64,000 nucleotides of DNA from the NCBI RefSeq assembly GCF_000155675.2, contig NC_020911.1, forward strand, positions 4,392,501 to 4,456,500, read 5' to 3'. Origin of the DNA: Octadecabacter antarcticus 307. GTDB taxonomy: Bacteria > Pseudomonadota > Alphaproteobacteria > Rhodobacterales > Rhodobacteraceae. The notes under the pieces are model-generated. The model was not told where the DNA came from. It was given only the letters and a program-made list of their open reading frames with translations, and searched no databases. Below, piece by piece: positions 8,516-17,071 of the stretch. Made by a program: the position numbers and the translations under genes. The first letter of the stretch is position 1; the number at the start of each line of letters is the position of its first letter.

Positions 8516-9465
8516 TCGCCATCCAATGAATTAAAACCTTCGATAACGCCCAATTCAGGGCCGAGTTTTTCGCTCAGGAATACTCGGATCTCTGCGATGC
8601 GTTGCTGCAAGGTTTCGACTTTGAAGCGGCTGGCGGGTACAGTGACGACGCTTAGATCGCTACTTTCTTCAAGGGACGCGACACCGTCCCATGCCGTCAA
8701 TGCCGCATCGAATTCTTTGCCAATCGCATCATCGGGATCACGACCTGACAACAGATGGGCCAACTCATCAAGGCTTTCCAATGACACAGCGATATTGTCC
8801 AACGACTGCGCGGATCGGCGCATTTCAGCCCGTAAGGGGCGTGGCCGATCGAACGTCCCAAGCGGGCGACCCAGACGCATGGACGTGGTGAAATCGAGGC
8901 CCGTCGTCAGTGATTTATACAGTTCTTGCAGCGCTTCAGTGTCGTCGCGGTAGGTGTCGTTTCCTGTATCGCGCATCAGTTCAGCGTAGCGATTCTGCCA
9001 ATCATCCTCAATTGCTTGGGCCGTGGTGTGGGCGTCGCTTGCGAGCGCGGCGACAAGATCACAGCGGCCATTTGCACCCGCAAATGCCGGATCGAACAAT
9101 AGGAATTCCATTGCATAAATTCCACGCCCCGCGACGGATGCATCCGCGATAACGGGGGCATCATCGGCCAACAGATCAGCCAGGGCTTTGGGCGTTGATC
9201 CACGCGGATCAGGCCAGAACGCCAGTGCGAAGGCACGGTTTTCAGCCTCGCTTGGCCCGAACCGCAGGTGTGACACGGCAATCCATGCGGCGGCGGCTGT
9301 GTTCCATTCCTCCGCCATGTCGCAGGTTTGCGCGGCCGCCAGCGCGCCAGTGGCAGCACTCAGCGCTGCAAATCGGGGTAGGATATGATCATCTAACACT
9401 GCGTCCACGCGTGAATCTGCGGTGACGACGACAGGCGCGAGGATAAGTGCGATTGCTAATTTCAT
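8512..9465 (-). CDS. Imelysin family periplasmic protein (second copy)
   Basis: 317 aa with a signal peptide (first about 16 residues). It shares the imelysin helical-bundle pattern with the product of 11084-12343: an HLRFGP segment in the first half and GIYAMEFLLFDPAF in the place of GYHAVEFLLWGQ. Imelysin proteins such as IrpA and EfeO take part in periplasmic iron acquisition. It begins directly after the stop of the di-heme gene and overlaps the DUF1513 gene, so it is part of a five-gene operon. Confidence 0.86.
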   Translation of the reverse strand: MKLAIALILAPVVVTADSRVDAVLDDHILPRFAALSAATGALAAAQTCDMAEEWNTAAAAWIAVSHLRFGPSEAENRAFALAFWPDPRGSTPKALADLLADDAPVIADASVAGRGIYAMEFLLFDPAFAGANGRCDLVAALASDAHTTAQAIEDDWQNRYAELMRDTGNDTYRDDTEALQELYKSLTTGLDFTTSMRLGRPLGTFDRPRPLRAEMRRSAQSLDNIAVSLESLDELAHLLSGRDPDDAIGKEFDAALTAWDGVASLEESSDLSVVTVPASRFKVETLQQRIAEIRVFLSEKLGPELGVIEGFNSLDGD

Positions 9466-11001
9466 TCAAAGACTCTCCAGGAATTTTAGCAGTGCCGCGC
9501 GGTCATCCGGCGACATTTCAACCACACGGTCGCGCGTGGCTTGGGCTTCGCCGCCATGCCACAACACCGCTTCTAACAAGGATCGTGCGCGCCCGTCGTG
9601 CAAGAATTGTGTATGTCCAGAAACCTGTTCAGTCAGCCCGATGCCCCAAAGTGGCGGCGTGCGCCATTCGCGCCCGTTTGCCACGGCTTCGGGGCGATTG
9701 TCGGCCAACCCGTCGCCCATGTCATGCAGCAACATATCTGTGTAGGGCCAGATCAGTTGGAAGCTTTGCGCAGGTTGACCCGCAAGTCGATTGGTCACGA
9801 ACGATGGCTGATGGCACGCGACGCAGCCTGCATTGTAAAACAAATCCTTGCCGCGCAGCACATCCGGATCGTCCATATTGCGCCGCGCAGGAACGCCCAA
9901 ATTACGGCTATAGAATGTCACAAGATCAAGGATTTCTTGGTCGATTTCAAACCCGCGCGCATCGCCGTCTCCGTGGGGCGCGTTGACACAATCAGTCTGG
10001 GCGGGCATGCATTCGCCTGCGCCATTGGGATGCAAGGGATTGGAGATGCCGATGTCGCCTGCGAATGCGCTGGCGGACTGTTCCACTATGCTCGGCGATC
10101 CAGCCTTTAGGCCAAAACGGCCCAACATGGGGCGATCAAACTCCAGCGACCAGACAATATTCGGGCGTCCTGAAATGCCGTCATTGTCCAGATCATTAGG
10201 GTCGGCCAGCGCAAGGATATCCACCGCTGGAATAGCCTCGAGCAGGCCCAAACCGATCATCTGTGGCGCGATGCGCGGCGACAACATTGCGCCACTCGCC
10301 AATGGGCCGTAACCGAGGTTGGCAGCCGTGTAGGTCGGCGCGCGCAACGTCGCAACCTCGCCGCCTGCCATTTGCACTTCGATGTCTTCATATGTAATGT
10401 GCAGGCTGTATTCAGGTGCAATCCCGGGCAGTGAGAAGTCTTGCAATTGTTCGCCGTAATTTGGATCAGGTGCTGTACCGTGATAGCCATCAATGGCATG
10501 CAAAGTGGCCGCAACGTCCGGAACAGACACGCGCAAGAACATCGAAATCGCGGTGTCGTTTGGTCCTTCTGGCACATGACCACGGCCATCTTTGATGTGG
10601 CATCTCTGGCAGGATCGCGCGTTGAACAATGGCCCCAAACCGTCAGACGCCAAAGTTGATGACGGCGATGACACCCAAATTTTGCGGAACAATCCGTTGC
10701 CGACCCTGAAATTCAGCTCGTCATCAAAGGACAGGTTTTCGGATGGCTGACTGAACGCGTTTGCATCGGGCGTAACACGAACAGTCGCGGCCCCCGCTGG
10801 GCGTCCCTCGAACCGTTGCGATGCTGTAAATTGGGTTGGAAATGCGACAATGTCCACGACCCGAATCTGTTCCGCGTCGGTGCGTGGCACGACGTTTAAG
10901 TGTGGATCGCCCGCAATAGTGGCGTAACGATCCACTTCGGCCGCCACAAAAGGTGCCGCAAGCAGGACAATCATAAAAGCAAATAAGGATCGAGTTTTCA
11001 T
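9466..11001 (-). CDS. Di-heme oxidoreductase family protein (DUF1111)
   Basis: 511 aa with an N-terminal signal peptide. Two c-type heme motifs are visible, CQRCH in the middle and CVACH towards the C-terminus, as expected for DUF1111 thiol-oxidoreductase-like di-heme proteins. In other bacteria this family lies between two imelysin genes, as here, and is thought to give redox activity to periplasmic iron uptake. Substrate unknown. Intact. Confidence 0.88.
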   Translation of the reverse strand: MKTRSLFAFMIVLLAAPFVAAEVDRYATIAGDPHLNVVPRTDAEQIRVVDIVAFPTQFTASQRFEGRPAGAATVRVTPDANAFSQPSENLSFDDELNFRVGNGLFRKIWVSSPSSTLASDGLGPLFNARSCQRCHIKDGRGHVPEGPNDTAISMFLRVSVPDVAATLHAIDGYHGTAPDPNYGEQLQDFSLPGIAPEYSLHITYEDIEVQMAGGEVATLRAPTYTAANLGYGPLASGAMLSPRIAPQMIGLGLLEAIPAVDILALADPNDLDNDGISGRPNIVWSLEFDRPMLGRFGLKAGSPSIVEQSASAFAGDIGISNPLHPNGAGECMPAQTDCVNAPHGDGDARGFEIDQEILDLVTFYSRNLGVPARRNMDDPDVLRGKDLFYNAGCVACHQPSFVTNRLAGQPAQSFQLIWPYTDMLLHDMGDGLADNRPEAVANGREWRTPPLWGIGLTEQVSGHTQFLHDGRARSLLEAVLWHGGEAQATRDRVVEMSPDDRAALLKFLESL

Positions 11002-11083
11002 GTCTTATCCGTCGCAACAGTAATAACGGCATGCGCTGCGATGTGTTGCCGCGCATGCCGAAATTTTCAGACGTTAGGACCGT

Positions 11084-12343
11084 TTACTGGAACACAGCGT
11101 CCGGATCATCAAGGCTGTCGGACCCTTCAATCCCAACGGCATCAACGCCCAGAACCGCAACCACACGTTCGATAGACCGCGTCTGATCGATGAAGGCGTT
11201 CACACCTCCCATGATCAGGTCTTCGCCGGCTGCATTACCCGCTTCGAGCATCATGTCGTAGGCAAAACCCGCCTCAGCGGCATGCTTGATATCACCCAAT
11301 TCGCGGATCGTGGCGGACAGTTTGGTGCGCATTTCAGTGTCCAGATCACCGTCAGATCCTGCGACCAGATCAGCGAGGGACGCGCCTGACACAACCGTGC
11401 CATCAATACGTGTGTAGCTGCCCAGATAGACGTTCTGTACGCCCACACCATTGTAGTAATGGTCGTTATGGGTGTTGTCGGCAAAGCAGGAATGCTCTTC
11501 TTCGGGGTCGTTCAGCATCACGCCAAGGCGCATGCGTTCGCCCGCCGCTTCGCCGTATGACAACGATCCCATGCCGGTCAAGATTGTCGCAATGCCCGCA
11601 TCCTCATCCGCCATGACGGACGCGCGTGCGTCGCCGCCTTCCGTCCATTGTTCAGCCATCCATTCAAGGTCAGCCACCAGCAAATCTGTGGCCGCCTGCA
11701 GGTAATCACCGCGACGGTCGCAATTGCCGTTCGTGCAATCGTCGCCCATGGCGTAATCCGTCGCCGGGCGCATGCCAGCCCCTGTACCGTGGCCATTCAG
11801 GTCTTGGCCCCACAAAAGGAACTCAACAGCGTGGTAGCCAGTCGCAACGTTGGATTCGACGCCGTCGGCCTCATGCAATTGACCTTCAAGGAAATCTGGC
11901 GTGATCGCAGACGCATCAATATTAGCACCAGACAACGTGAATGTCGGATTTGCGATGACATTCAGCGCTGCAAATTCGTTTTCATCAGATGGGCCGCCGT
12001 AGGACGCATCCACATAGTCGATCAGCCCCTCGTCCAGCGGCCACGCATTCACTTTGCCTTCCCAGTCATCCACAATTGCATTGCCAAAACGGTATACTTC
12101 GGTCTGTTGGTACGGCACGCGCGCGGCGGACCATGCGGCCTTGGCGGCTTGTAGGTTGATTTCGGTCGGGTCCACGATCAGCGCATTGACGGCCGTCTGC
12201 AACGTCTGTGCTGTCGTCAGACTGTCCTGATAGTTCGCCTCGGCAATGTTGGAATATGTCGTCAACACGTCTTGCGCATGGCCAGCGGCAAACGCTATTG
12301 GTGCGACAAATGTCAGCGCTGTTGAAAGTAGAATATTTTTCAT
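11084..12343 (-). CDS. irpA: Imelysin family iron-regulated periplasmic protein (IrpA-like)
   Basis: 419 aa with a clear signal peptide ending in AFAAG. The imelysin core is seen in two halves, with GYHAVEFLLWGQDLNG as the conserved segment near residue 170 and a helical C-terminal half (GFAYDMMLEAGN). It is the second gene of the operon headed by the unknown gene at 12353, which carries two TGA-N9-TCA boxes upstream. Probably a periplasmic iron-binding protein feeding an importer. Confidence 0.88.
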   Translation of the reverse strand: MKNILLSTALTFVAPIAFAAGHAQDVLTTYSNIAEANYQDSLTTAQTLQTAVNALIVDPTEINLQAAKAAWSAARVPYQQTEVYRFGNAIVDDWEGKVNAWPLDEGLIDYVDASYGGPSDENEFAALNVIANPTFTLSGANIDASAITPDFLEGQLHEADGVESNVATGYHAVEFLLWGQDLNGHGTGAGMRPATDYAMGDDCTNGNCDRRGDYLQAATDLLVADLEWMAEQWTEGGDARASVMADEDAGIATILTGMGSLSYGEAAGERMRLGVMLNDPEEEHSCFADNTHNDHYYNGVGVQNVYLGSYTRIDGTVVSGASLADLVAGSDGDLDTEMRTKLSATIRELGDIKHAAEAGFAYDMMLEAGNAAGEDLIMGGVNAFIDQTRSIERVVAVLGVDAVGIEGSDSLDDPDAVFQ

Positions 12344-12352
12344 ATCGGTTCC

Positions 12353-12847
12353 TTAATGAATAGTTTTTGAGGTGGTATTGATATCGTTCAAAGTAAACTT
12401 CAGATCGGCCGGCAGCGGTGCGAGCGTCATGCGGCGCAATGCCAATCCAAACGTCTGCGCCAAGGCCGCCATCGGTATGCACAGGTTCGGATCAACCATT
12501 AGCGACGCAATCAAGGCCGCGTCTTCGCGTTTGCATTCAGACGCGTAGCCGATGAAGTTCGCGAAACAGCTTTCGTCAGCGCCGATGCATTTACATGCCA
12601 ATCCATGCCGCATCAGTGGACGACGGCAATGGCGGGCGCACATATCGAAAATCTGGGCCAAAGCGTGAACCGCCTCAAAACCAACGGTTTCACCTAGAAC
12701 ACTGCGGAAATCGGATTGAACACGACGTTGCCCGTCCGTCCCCTCGGCCCAGAGTCGCCAATAAATGATGGCGCTGGCTTCAATCGGGCCAAGTTCGCCA
12801 AGATGACCAACAGGCGCTCCGCCACGGGAGATGGTTTTATGCTTCAT
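12353..12847 (-). CDS. Hypothetical helical protein heading the imelysin operon
   Basis: 164 aa from the ATG at 12847. No named family. It is helical with several Cys residues (CARHC, CKC, ECK) and no signal peptide. It lies 9 bp upstream of the imelysin gene and directly behind two iron-box-like palindromes, so it is very likely expressed with the operon under iron limitation. It resembles the small unknown proteins at 15149 and 25568-26770 in size, helix content and genomic company; common descent is possible but not shown. Confidence 0.7.
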   Translation of the reverse strand: MKHKTISRGGAPVGHLGELGPIEASAIIYWRLWAEGTDGQRRVQSDFRSVLGETVGFEAVHALAQIFDMCARHCRRPLMRHGLACKCIGADESCFANFIGYASECKREDAALIASLMVDPNLCIPMAALAQTFGLALRRMTLAPLPADLKFTLNDINTTSKTIH

Positions 12848-12857
12848 ACACAATACA

Positions 12858-12900
12858 TGAGTAATTTAGTCAGGCATGTCAATCCTGATTAAAACAGTCA
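12858..12900. promoter_or_regulatory. Two IRO-type iron boxes (TGA-N9-TCA)
   Basis: TGAGTAATTTAGTCA (12858-12872) and TGATTAAAACAGTCA (12886-12900) both fit TGA-N9-TCA, the RirA/IRO operator form. They lie 11 and 39 bp upstream of the first gene of the imelysin operon. The second is the near-exact reverse complement of a site between hmuS and hmuR at 20186. Confidence 0.72.
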
Positions 12901-12945
12901 ACATATCTAATTTCGGTTTAATGGAAGGGCCAGCACCCCAGAAAG

Positions 12946-12977
12946 CAAAAAAGGGCGCCATTTGCATGGCACCCCTT
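12946..12977 (-). terminator. Rho-independent terminator of the iron-binding protein gene
   Basis: Read on the minus strand, AAGGGGTGCCAT pairs with ATGGCGCCCTT around a short loop and is followed by a run of T. It sits just past the stop at 13001. Confidence 0.75.
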
Positions 12978-13000
12978 CTCTCAATCGTTAATGAAAGAGC

Positions 13001-14026
13001 TTATTCCCAACCAACTTGGTTAAAAATCATCTGCGCCTCTGGCACATTCTTTGCAACTTCGGTCAGATCAACCGCATCGGGGCGGAATAGACCCAATGCA
13101 GCAACAGATGGTGACAACCCAACGCCAGGCACTGCAGGATATTCGTCGTTACCAGCGCTGAAATACTGCTGCGCCTGATCGGACGCGAGGTATTCCATGA
13201 ACGTCACAGCATTATCGCGGTTTGGCGAATGAGCAGCCACACCACCACCAGACAGGTTCATGTGCGCGCCTTCTGCGTTTTGCGCAGGAAAGACCCAACC
13301 AATATTGGCAATTGCATCACCACTCAGGCCGTCCACGTCTTTGCGAAGGGCACGTGCAAAGTAATATGTGTTCGCGATCGAAATATCACATTCGCCCGAG
13401 ACCAAACCGCGCAACTGGTCTGTATCGCCACCTTGCGGATCACGCGCGAAGTTATTCACGACACCCTGAGCCCACTCTGTTGCAGCTTCTGACCCAAAGT
13501 TCTCAATTACAGCAGCCAGCAGCGTTTGTGAATAGACATTGGTGGACGAACGGTGACAAACCATTCCTTCAAATGCCGGATCCGCGAGCGAGACATAGTC
13601 CATCGGCGGGTTTGGCACATCAGTTTTGTCATAAAAGATAATCCGAGCACGTTGACTAAAGCCAAACCATTGGTTGTCAGCGTCCTGAAGAGCAGATGGC
13701 ACGCGCGCTTCCAAGATATCGCTGTCGATGGACTGAAGAACACCGGCGTCTTTTGCACGTTCAAGACGCGAAGTATCGACCGTCAGCAGAACGTCAGCAG
13801 GAGAGTTCACCCCTTCAGCTTCCATACGTGTGATCAACTCGTCAGCTTTACCATCGATGCGGTTGATAGTGATACCAGTCAGATCCGTAAAATCAGAGTA
13901 AAGCCGTTCATCAGTGTCATAGTGACGTGATGAATAAAGGTTCAATTCACCCTCAGCCATGGCTGCGGAGGCAAAAGCAGATGCGGTCGTGGCGCAGATC
14001 AAAAGCGCAGTCGTTGTCTTTTTCAA
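13001..14026 (-). CDS. Fe(III) ABC transporter periplasmic binding protein (FbpA/FutA family)
   Basis: 341 aa with a signal peptide (cleavage after AMA). The mature N-terminus ELNLYSSRHYDTDERLY and the later tyrosine pair in ISIANTYYFARAL are the iron-coordinating regions of FbpA/FutA proteins. It binds ferric iron in the periplasm for an ABC importer. No permease or ATPase gene is next to it, so these must lie elsewhere. It has its own terminator and two iron boxes upstream. Confidence 0.9.
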   Translation of the reverse strand: MKKTTTALLICATTASAFASAAMAEGELNLYSSRHYDTDERLYSDFTDLTGITINRIDGKADELITRMEAEGVNSPADVLLTVDTSRLERAKDAGVLQSIDSDILEARVPSALQDADNQWFGFSQRARIIFYDKTDVPNPPMDYVSLADPAFEGMVCHRSSTNVYSQTLLAAVIENFGSEAATEWAQGVVNNFARDPQGGDTDQLRGLVSGECDISIANTYYFARALRKDVDGLSGDAIANIGWVFPAQNAEGAHMNLSGGGVAAHSPNRDNAVTFMEYLASDQAQQYFSAGNDEYPAVPGVGLSPSVAALGLFRPDAVDLTEVAKNVPEAQMIFNQVGWE

Positions 14027-14042
14027 GATCTAATTCCTTATA

Positions 14043-14112
14043 TGAGTGTTTTACTCAGGAATGCATCTACCATTTTTTTCAGAACTGTCCAGCTTTCCGA
14101 CTAAATTAGTCA
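14043..14112. promoter_or_regulatory. Iron-box pair upstream of the Fe(III)-binding protein gene
   Basis: TGAGTGTTTTACTCA (14043-14057) is an exact, nearly symmetric TGA-N9-TCA 17 bp before the start. A second, degenerate copy (14098-14112, minus-strand TGACTAATTTAGTCG) differs at 2 of 15 positions from the box at 12858. Confidence 0.7.
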
Positions 14113-14239
14113 TCTATTATGCAAGTTTCTACATATTGTGCATCTTATGATTACGAAGCCACCTTTTAATACGCCAAGAATATCCTAACTGTAGACACAA
14201 ATCTTCTCCGTGAAGATGCCCCATCACGTTGGAGACGTA

Positions 14240-14479
14240 ATGCCTAGAACCCCCAGCCCCTGTATTGATGTTTGCAAATTCAAACGCAAAGGCCATTGCA
14301 TCGGTTGCTCTATGACCGAGGATCAAAAGTCCATGTTCAAGTCATTCAAGAAGGAATCGCACCGCACGGGATTTCTAACGATGCTAATGGCGCAGCAGGC
14401 GCACTTGGGAAAATTCGACGGCTGGCGGATTGCCTATGCAAAGAAATGCCGAAAGAAAGGGGCAAAAGATGCCGTTTGA
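14240..14479 (+). CDS. DUF1289 domain protein
   Basis: 79 aa from the ATG at 14240, preceded by GGAGACGTA. It begins with the DUF1289 signature PSPCIDVCKF followed by CIGCSMTEDQ, four cysteines likely to hold a metal or Fe-S cluster, then a basic C-terminus. The function of the family is unknown. It is divergent from the Fe(III)-binding protein gene and convergent with dps, within the iron region. Confidence 0.85.
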   Translation: MPRTPSPCIDVCKFKRKGHCIGCSMTEDQKSMFKSFKKESHRTGFLTMLMAQQAHLGKFDGWRIAYAKKCRKKGAKDAV

Positions 14480-14515
14480 GGATGCCTCCAACAGCTAGAG
14501 TTGCGAACACTGAAC

Positions 14516-14545
14516 CCAAAAAGGGAGCCACCAGTGGCCCCCCTT
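14516..14545 (-). terminator. Rho-independent terminator of dps
   Basis: On the minus strand, AAGGGGGGCCAC pairs with GTGGCTCCCTT and runs into TTTTT. It is 32 bp past the dps stop and lies between convergent genes. Confidence 0.72.
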
Positions 14546-14576
14546 CGTCAAAACCTGCAGCAAAAGTAGCGCAGTG

Positions 14577-15047
14577 TCAGGCCAGGTGCGACCGCAGGAA
14601 CCACGCAAACTTTTCGTGGACCTGACCTCGCGCAATGCACAAATCTTCGGTCAATGTGTCACCGTACTTGGCCGCCAGCTCGCCGCAGCCAGCAATAGTC
14701 GCGGCAAGCGTTTCTTGTGCATCCTGCATCATCTTGATCATGTTTTTATCGGACGCGTGACCGTCATGCTCCGCGACTTTAGACCGCTTAATCATGCTAG
14801 CGAGTGTGCCCTCTGCATGGGCGTCAATAGCTCGAATGCGTTCAGCCAGATCGTCCTGCCCGATAAAATGATCTTCATAAATTTTCTGGAACAAATCGTG
14901 CAGTGGACCAAATGCCATGCCTTTTACATTCCAGTGAAAATTCTGCGCCAGCATTGTGGTCACAGCTGTTTCAGCCACCGACTGGTTAAGCGCCTCCGCG
15001 ATGGCGGTTTGTGCGTCGGTGCTCAGTGCGGTTGCTGTCTGTGTCAT
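14577..15047 (-). CDS. dps: Dps family ferritin-like DNA-protection protein
   Basis: 156 aa, the usual length. The ferroxidase signature is present: NFHWNVKGMAFGPLHDLF followed by EDHFIGQDDLAERIRAID, with the His, Asp and Glu ligands in place. Dps stores iron, consumes peroxide and coats DNA in stress. An Irr-type palindrome lies about 90 bp upstream, in keeping with iron control of storage, and a terminator follows the gene. Confidence 0.93.
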   Translation of the reverse strand: MTQTATALSTDAQTAIAEALNQSVAETAVTTMLAQNFHWNVKGMAFGPLHDLFQKIYEDHFIGQDDLAERIRAIDAHAEGTLASMIKRSKVAEHDGHASDKNMIKMMQDAQETLAATIAGCGELAAKYGDTLTEDLCIARGQVHEKFAWFLRSHLA

Positions 15048-15137
15048 TGTCTTTCTCCAGGTGATTAAAAATTTTGGCTTGCAAAAAGGCTGGCTAAAAG
15101 ATTATTTAATCCACCAGCCTCAGGATGCAAGAAATTT

Positions 15138-15152
15138 TTAGAACCATTCTAA
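15138..15152 (-). promoter_or_regulatory. Irr/ICE-type box upstream of dps
   Basis: TTAGAA-CCA-TTCTAA is a perfect inverted repeat matching the core of the ICE motif (TTTAGAA-N3-TTCTAAA) bound by the heme-sensing regulator Irr in alphaproteobacteria. It overlaps the last codon of the gene at 15149. Confidence 0.68.
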
Positions 15153-15577
15153 TTCTGAGAAAATTGGTCAGAAATTCCATTTATCAAAAACGCGATGTTG
15201 CGTTGATACATTTTGGGCACCCGCGATCGGATCAGAAACGTTAAACTATGGCCGTCCCCACCACGCGACGCAATCACCGCCCGCATCAACCAAGCCTCAT
15301 CAAATGATAAGGCGACCGTACCCGGTTGATAGAAAATTGGCTTGGTCCTGATCGCCTCACGCAAACATTTCAGCAGCGCCTGAGAAAACGCATCGCGCGC
15401 AACGTCTTCTTTGTTGGACAACACCGCACAGGCCTTGAACAAATCGGTCTGTGCTGCAACACGGCAGTCTAATGCCGTCATCCTCAACACATTTAAAACG
15501 CCCCGCCATTCAGCTGACAGCAGGGCCGCTGGTTGGGGCAAAGCATCTGATTCTTGACGTGGGCGTAATAACTGCAT
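15149..15577 (-). CDS. Hypothetical small helical protein of the heme region
   Basis: 142 aa, no named family. It aligns by eye with the product of 25568-26056: both have a stretch like LxxxLRxxIRxxPxxYxxP, then an acidic DE(A/V) motif followed by a helix and an RxGDxxxA-like segment. No signal peptide. It is followed by dps and preceded by TGACAATAATCATAAGGTAT, which shares TGAC-N7-ATAAGGTAT with the region upstream of hmuS. An iron or heme link is inferred from that. Confidence 0.65.
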   Translation of the reverse strand: MQLLRPRQESDALPQPAALLSAEWRGVLNVLRMTALDCRVAAQTDLFKACAVLSNKEDVARDAFSQALLKCLREAIRTKPIFYQPGTVALSFDEAWLMRAVIASRGGDGHSLTFLIRSRVPKMYQRNIAFLINGISDQFSQN

Positions 15578-15630
15578 GTCGACAGCTCTTTCGTGGCATA
15601 GGCAAGCGGCGGCTTACCGATATACATTCC

Positions 15631-15650
15631 TGACAATAATCATAAGGTAT
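15631..15650. promoter_or_regulatory. Degenerate iron-box/promoter element
   Basis: The pattern TGAC-N7-ATAAGGTAT occurs here and again at 20186-20205, each time upstream of a minus-strand gene of the iron region. The first 15 bases resemble the TGA-N9-TCA boxes with TAA at the right end. Confidence 0.45.
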
Positions 15651-15729
15651 AAATTAACGAGGTACAAACCCATCAGCGTAAAAATTATGTTCTTACGATT
15701 TTCATACAAAAATACTGCCGTTTAACCAC

Positions 15730-16191
15730 TCAGGCCCCATCCACGATCTCGAACAATGCGGGAACTGCCGGACAGGGTGCCAACCCGTTTTCAACCACGT
15801 CTGACAATCGGGCCTGATGCAAGAACACATATACATTTGCGCTCAACCCCTCCCATAAACGGTTGGTCATCGATTGCGCTTTCGACCCAGACGCCCCACC
15901 AGAAACACCAGCCCCCGTGTGCATCGCAGAGACTGATTCATCCACCGCCTTTAAAACATCAACGATACGAATATCTGACGGTGGGCGCGCCAAACTATAT
16001 CCTCCACCCGGCCCACGAACGGACGTCACCAGCCCCGCGCCGCGCAACTTGACGAAAAGCTGTTCCAAGTATGTTACCGAAATATCCTGCCGCTTTGCCA
16101 AAGCTCTGATACTTACGGGGTGTTCTGTCGCTTCAAGCGCCAAATCTGTCAAAGCTACCATCGCGTAACGGCCTTTTGTGGTCAGCTTCAT
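15730..16191 (-). CDS. Rrf2 family regulator, IscR-like, without the three Fe-S cysteines
   Basis: 153 aa from the ATG at 16191, which has AGGAG 6 bp upstream. The winged-helix part (KLTTKGRYAMVALTDLAL, then YLEQLFVKLR and RGPGGGYSLAR) is typical IscR/RirA. The loop that normally holds three cysteines reads HTGAGVSGGASGSKA with none, although the following TNRLW is kept. The only Cys is near the C-terminus (APCPAV). A single-cysteine IscR has been described for Rhodobacter sphaeroides. Placed among iron genes with TGA-N9-TCA boxes, it is a candidate for their regulator. Confidence 0.85.
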   Translation of the reverse strand: MKLTTKGRYAMVALTDLALEATEHPVSIRALAKRQDISVTYLEQLFVKLRGAGLVTSVRGPGGGYSLARPPSDIRIVDVLKAVDESVSAMHTGAGVSGGASGSKAQSMTNRLWEGLSANVYVFLHQARLSDVVENGLAPCPAVPALFEIVDGA

Positions 16192-16266
16192 GAAACAACT
16201 CCTTTCTAATATTGAAGTTATAATCTGCACTTCCAGCCAGAAAAGGACAGAGCACGCAGCCTGCGT

Positions 16267-17070
16267 TTACCTGATGCCAGCCCATTTAACGGACACCATG
16301 TGTGGCAGCAAGAACGGAACGCCATAACCCACGGGTGGTGCTGCATTGACCCGAACATCACACTTATACGCTGTCGATAGATGACTGTCTGTCAGAACGC
16401 TGGTGGGGTTATCTTGAACGACCATCCGACCAGCTGCCAATAGTGCAACGCTGTCTGCAAACATAGCCGTCAGATTCAAGTCATGCATGACCGCAATCAC
16501 ACTGCCTCCCGCGTCCGCAAAAGCCCTTGTAATCTGCATCACCTCAAGCTGATGCCCAATATCGAGGGCAGACACAGGTTCGTCCAAAAACAACCATGAC
16601 GGTTTATTGTCGCGCACCGGCTGCCACACCTGCACCATTACGCGGGCCAACTGGCAGCGCTGCTGTTCCCCCCCTGACAGCGCGTGGTAAAAACGCCCCT
16701 CAAACCCCTCCAGCCCGACATGGGCCAACGCCCGTGCAGGAAGATTGTCGTCATTGGCATAAAGACCCGCCAGAAGGCCCAGTCGGATGACCTCAAGCAC
16801 CGTAAACGGAAATGCCAGCACAGTGGCTTGCGGCAGCACTGCGCGGCGCACGGCAAGGGCAGCCGTCGAATATGATCGCACATCCGCCCCATCGAGACTG
16901 ATTGCGCCAGTGTAGGGCAACTCACCCGTCATCGCTTTAAGGAGCGTCGTTTTACCCGACCCGTTCGGGCCTACAATAACAGTCACAGCACCCGCTTGCG
17001 CCGTGAACCAAACGTCTTTCAGAATGGTGGTGCCCGATATGGCGACTGATATATTTTGAACGTCCAGCAT
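16267..17070 (-). CDS. hmuV: Heme ABC transporter ATP-binding protein HmuV
   Basis: 267 aa from the ATG at 17070, two bases from the hmuU stop. Walker A GPNGSGKTT, the signature LSGGEQQR, Walker B SWLFLDEP and the H-loop VMHDLN are all present. It powers heme import across the inner membrane with HmuU and HmuT. The longer upstream frame lies inside hmuU and was not used. It ends the hmuSTUV operon. Confidence 0.94.
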   Translation of the reverse strand: MLDVQNISVAISGTTILKDVWFTAQAGAVTVIVGPNGSGKTTLLKAMTGELPYTGAISLDGADVRSYSTAALAVRRAVLPQATVLAFPFTVLEVIRLGLLAGLYANDDNLPARALAHVGLEGFEGRFYHALSGGEQQRCQLARVMVQVWQPVRDNKPSWLFLDEPVSALDIGHQLEVMQITRAFADAGGSVIAVMHDLNLTAMFADSVALLAAGRMVVQDNPTSVLTDSHLSTAYKCDVRVNAAPPVGYGVPFLLPHMVSVKWAGIR

Positions 17071-17071
17071 T

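Noticed and set aside
12353..15047. Long antisense frames opposite the iron genes (for example 11648-12154, 13222-13641)
   Set aside because: They are shadows of clearly recognised genes on the other strand.
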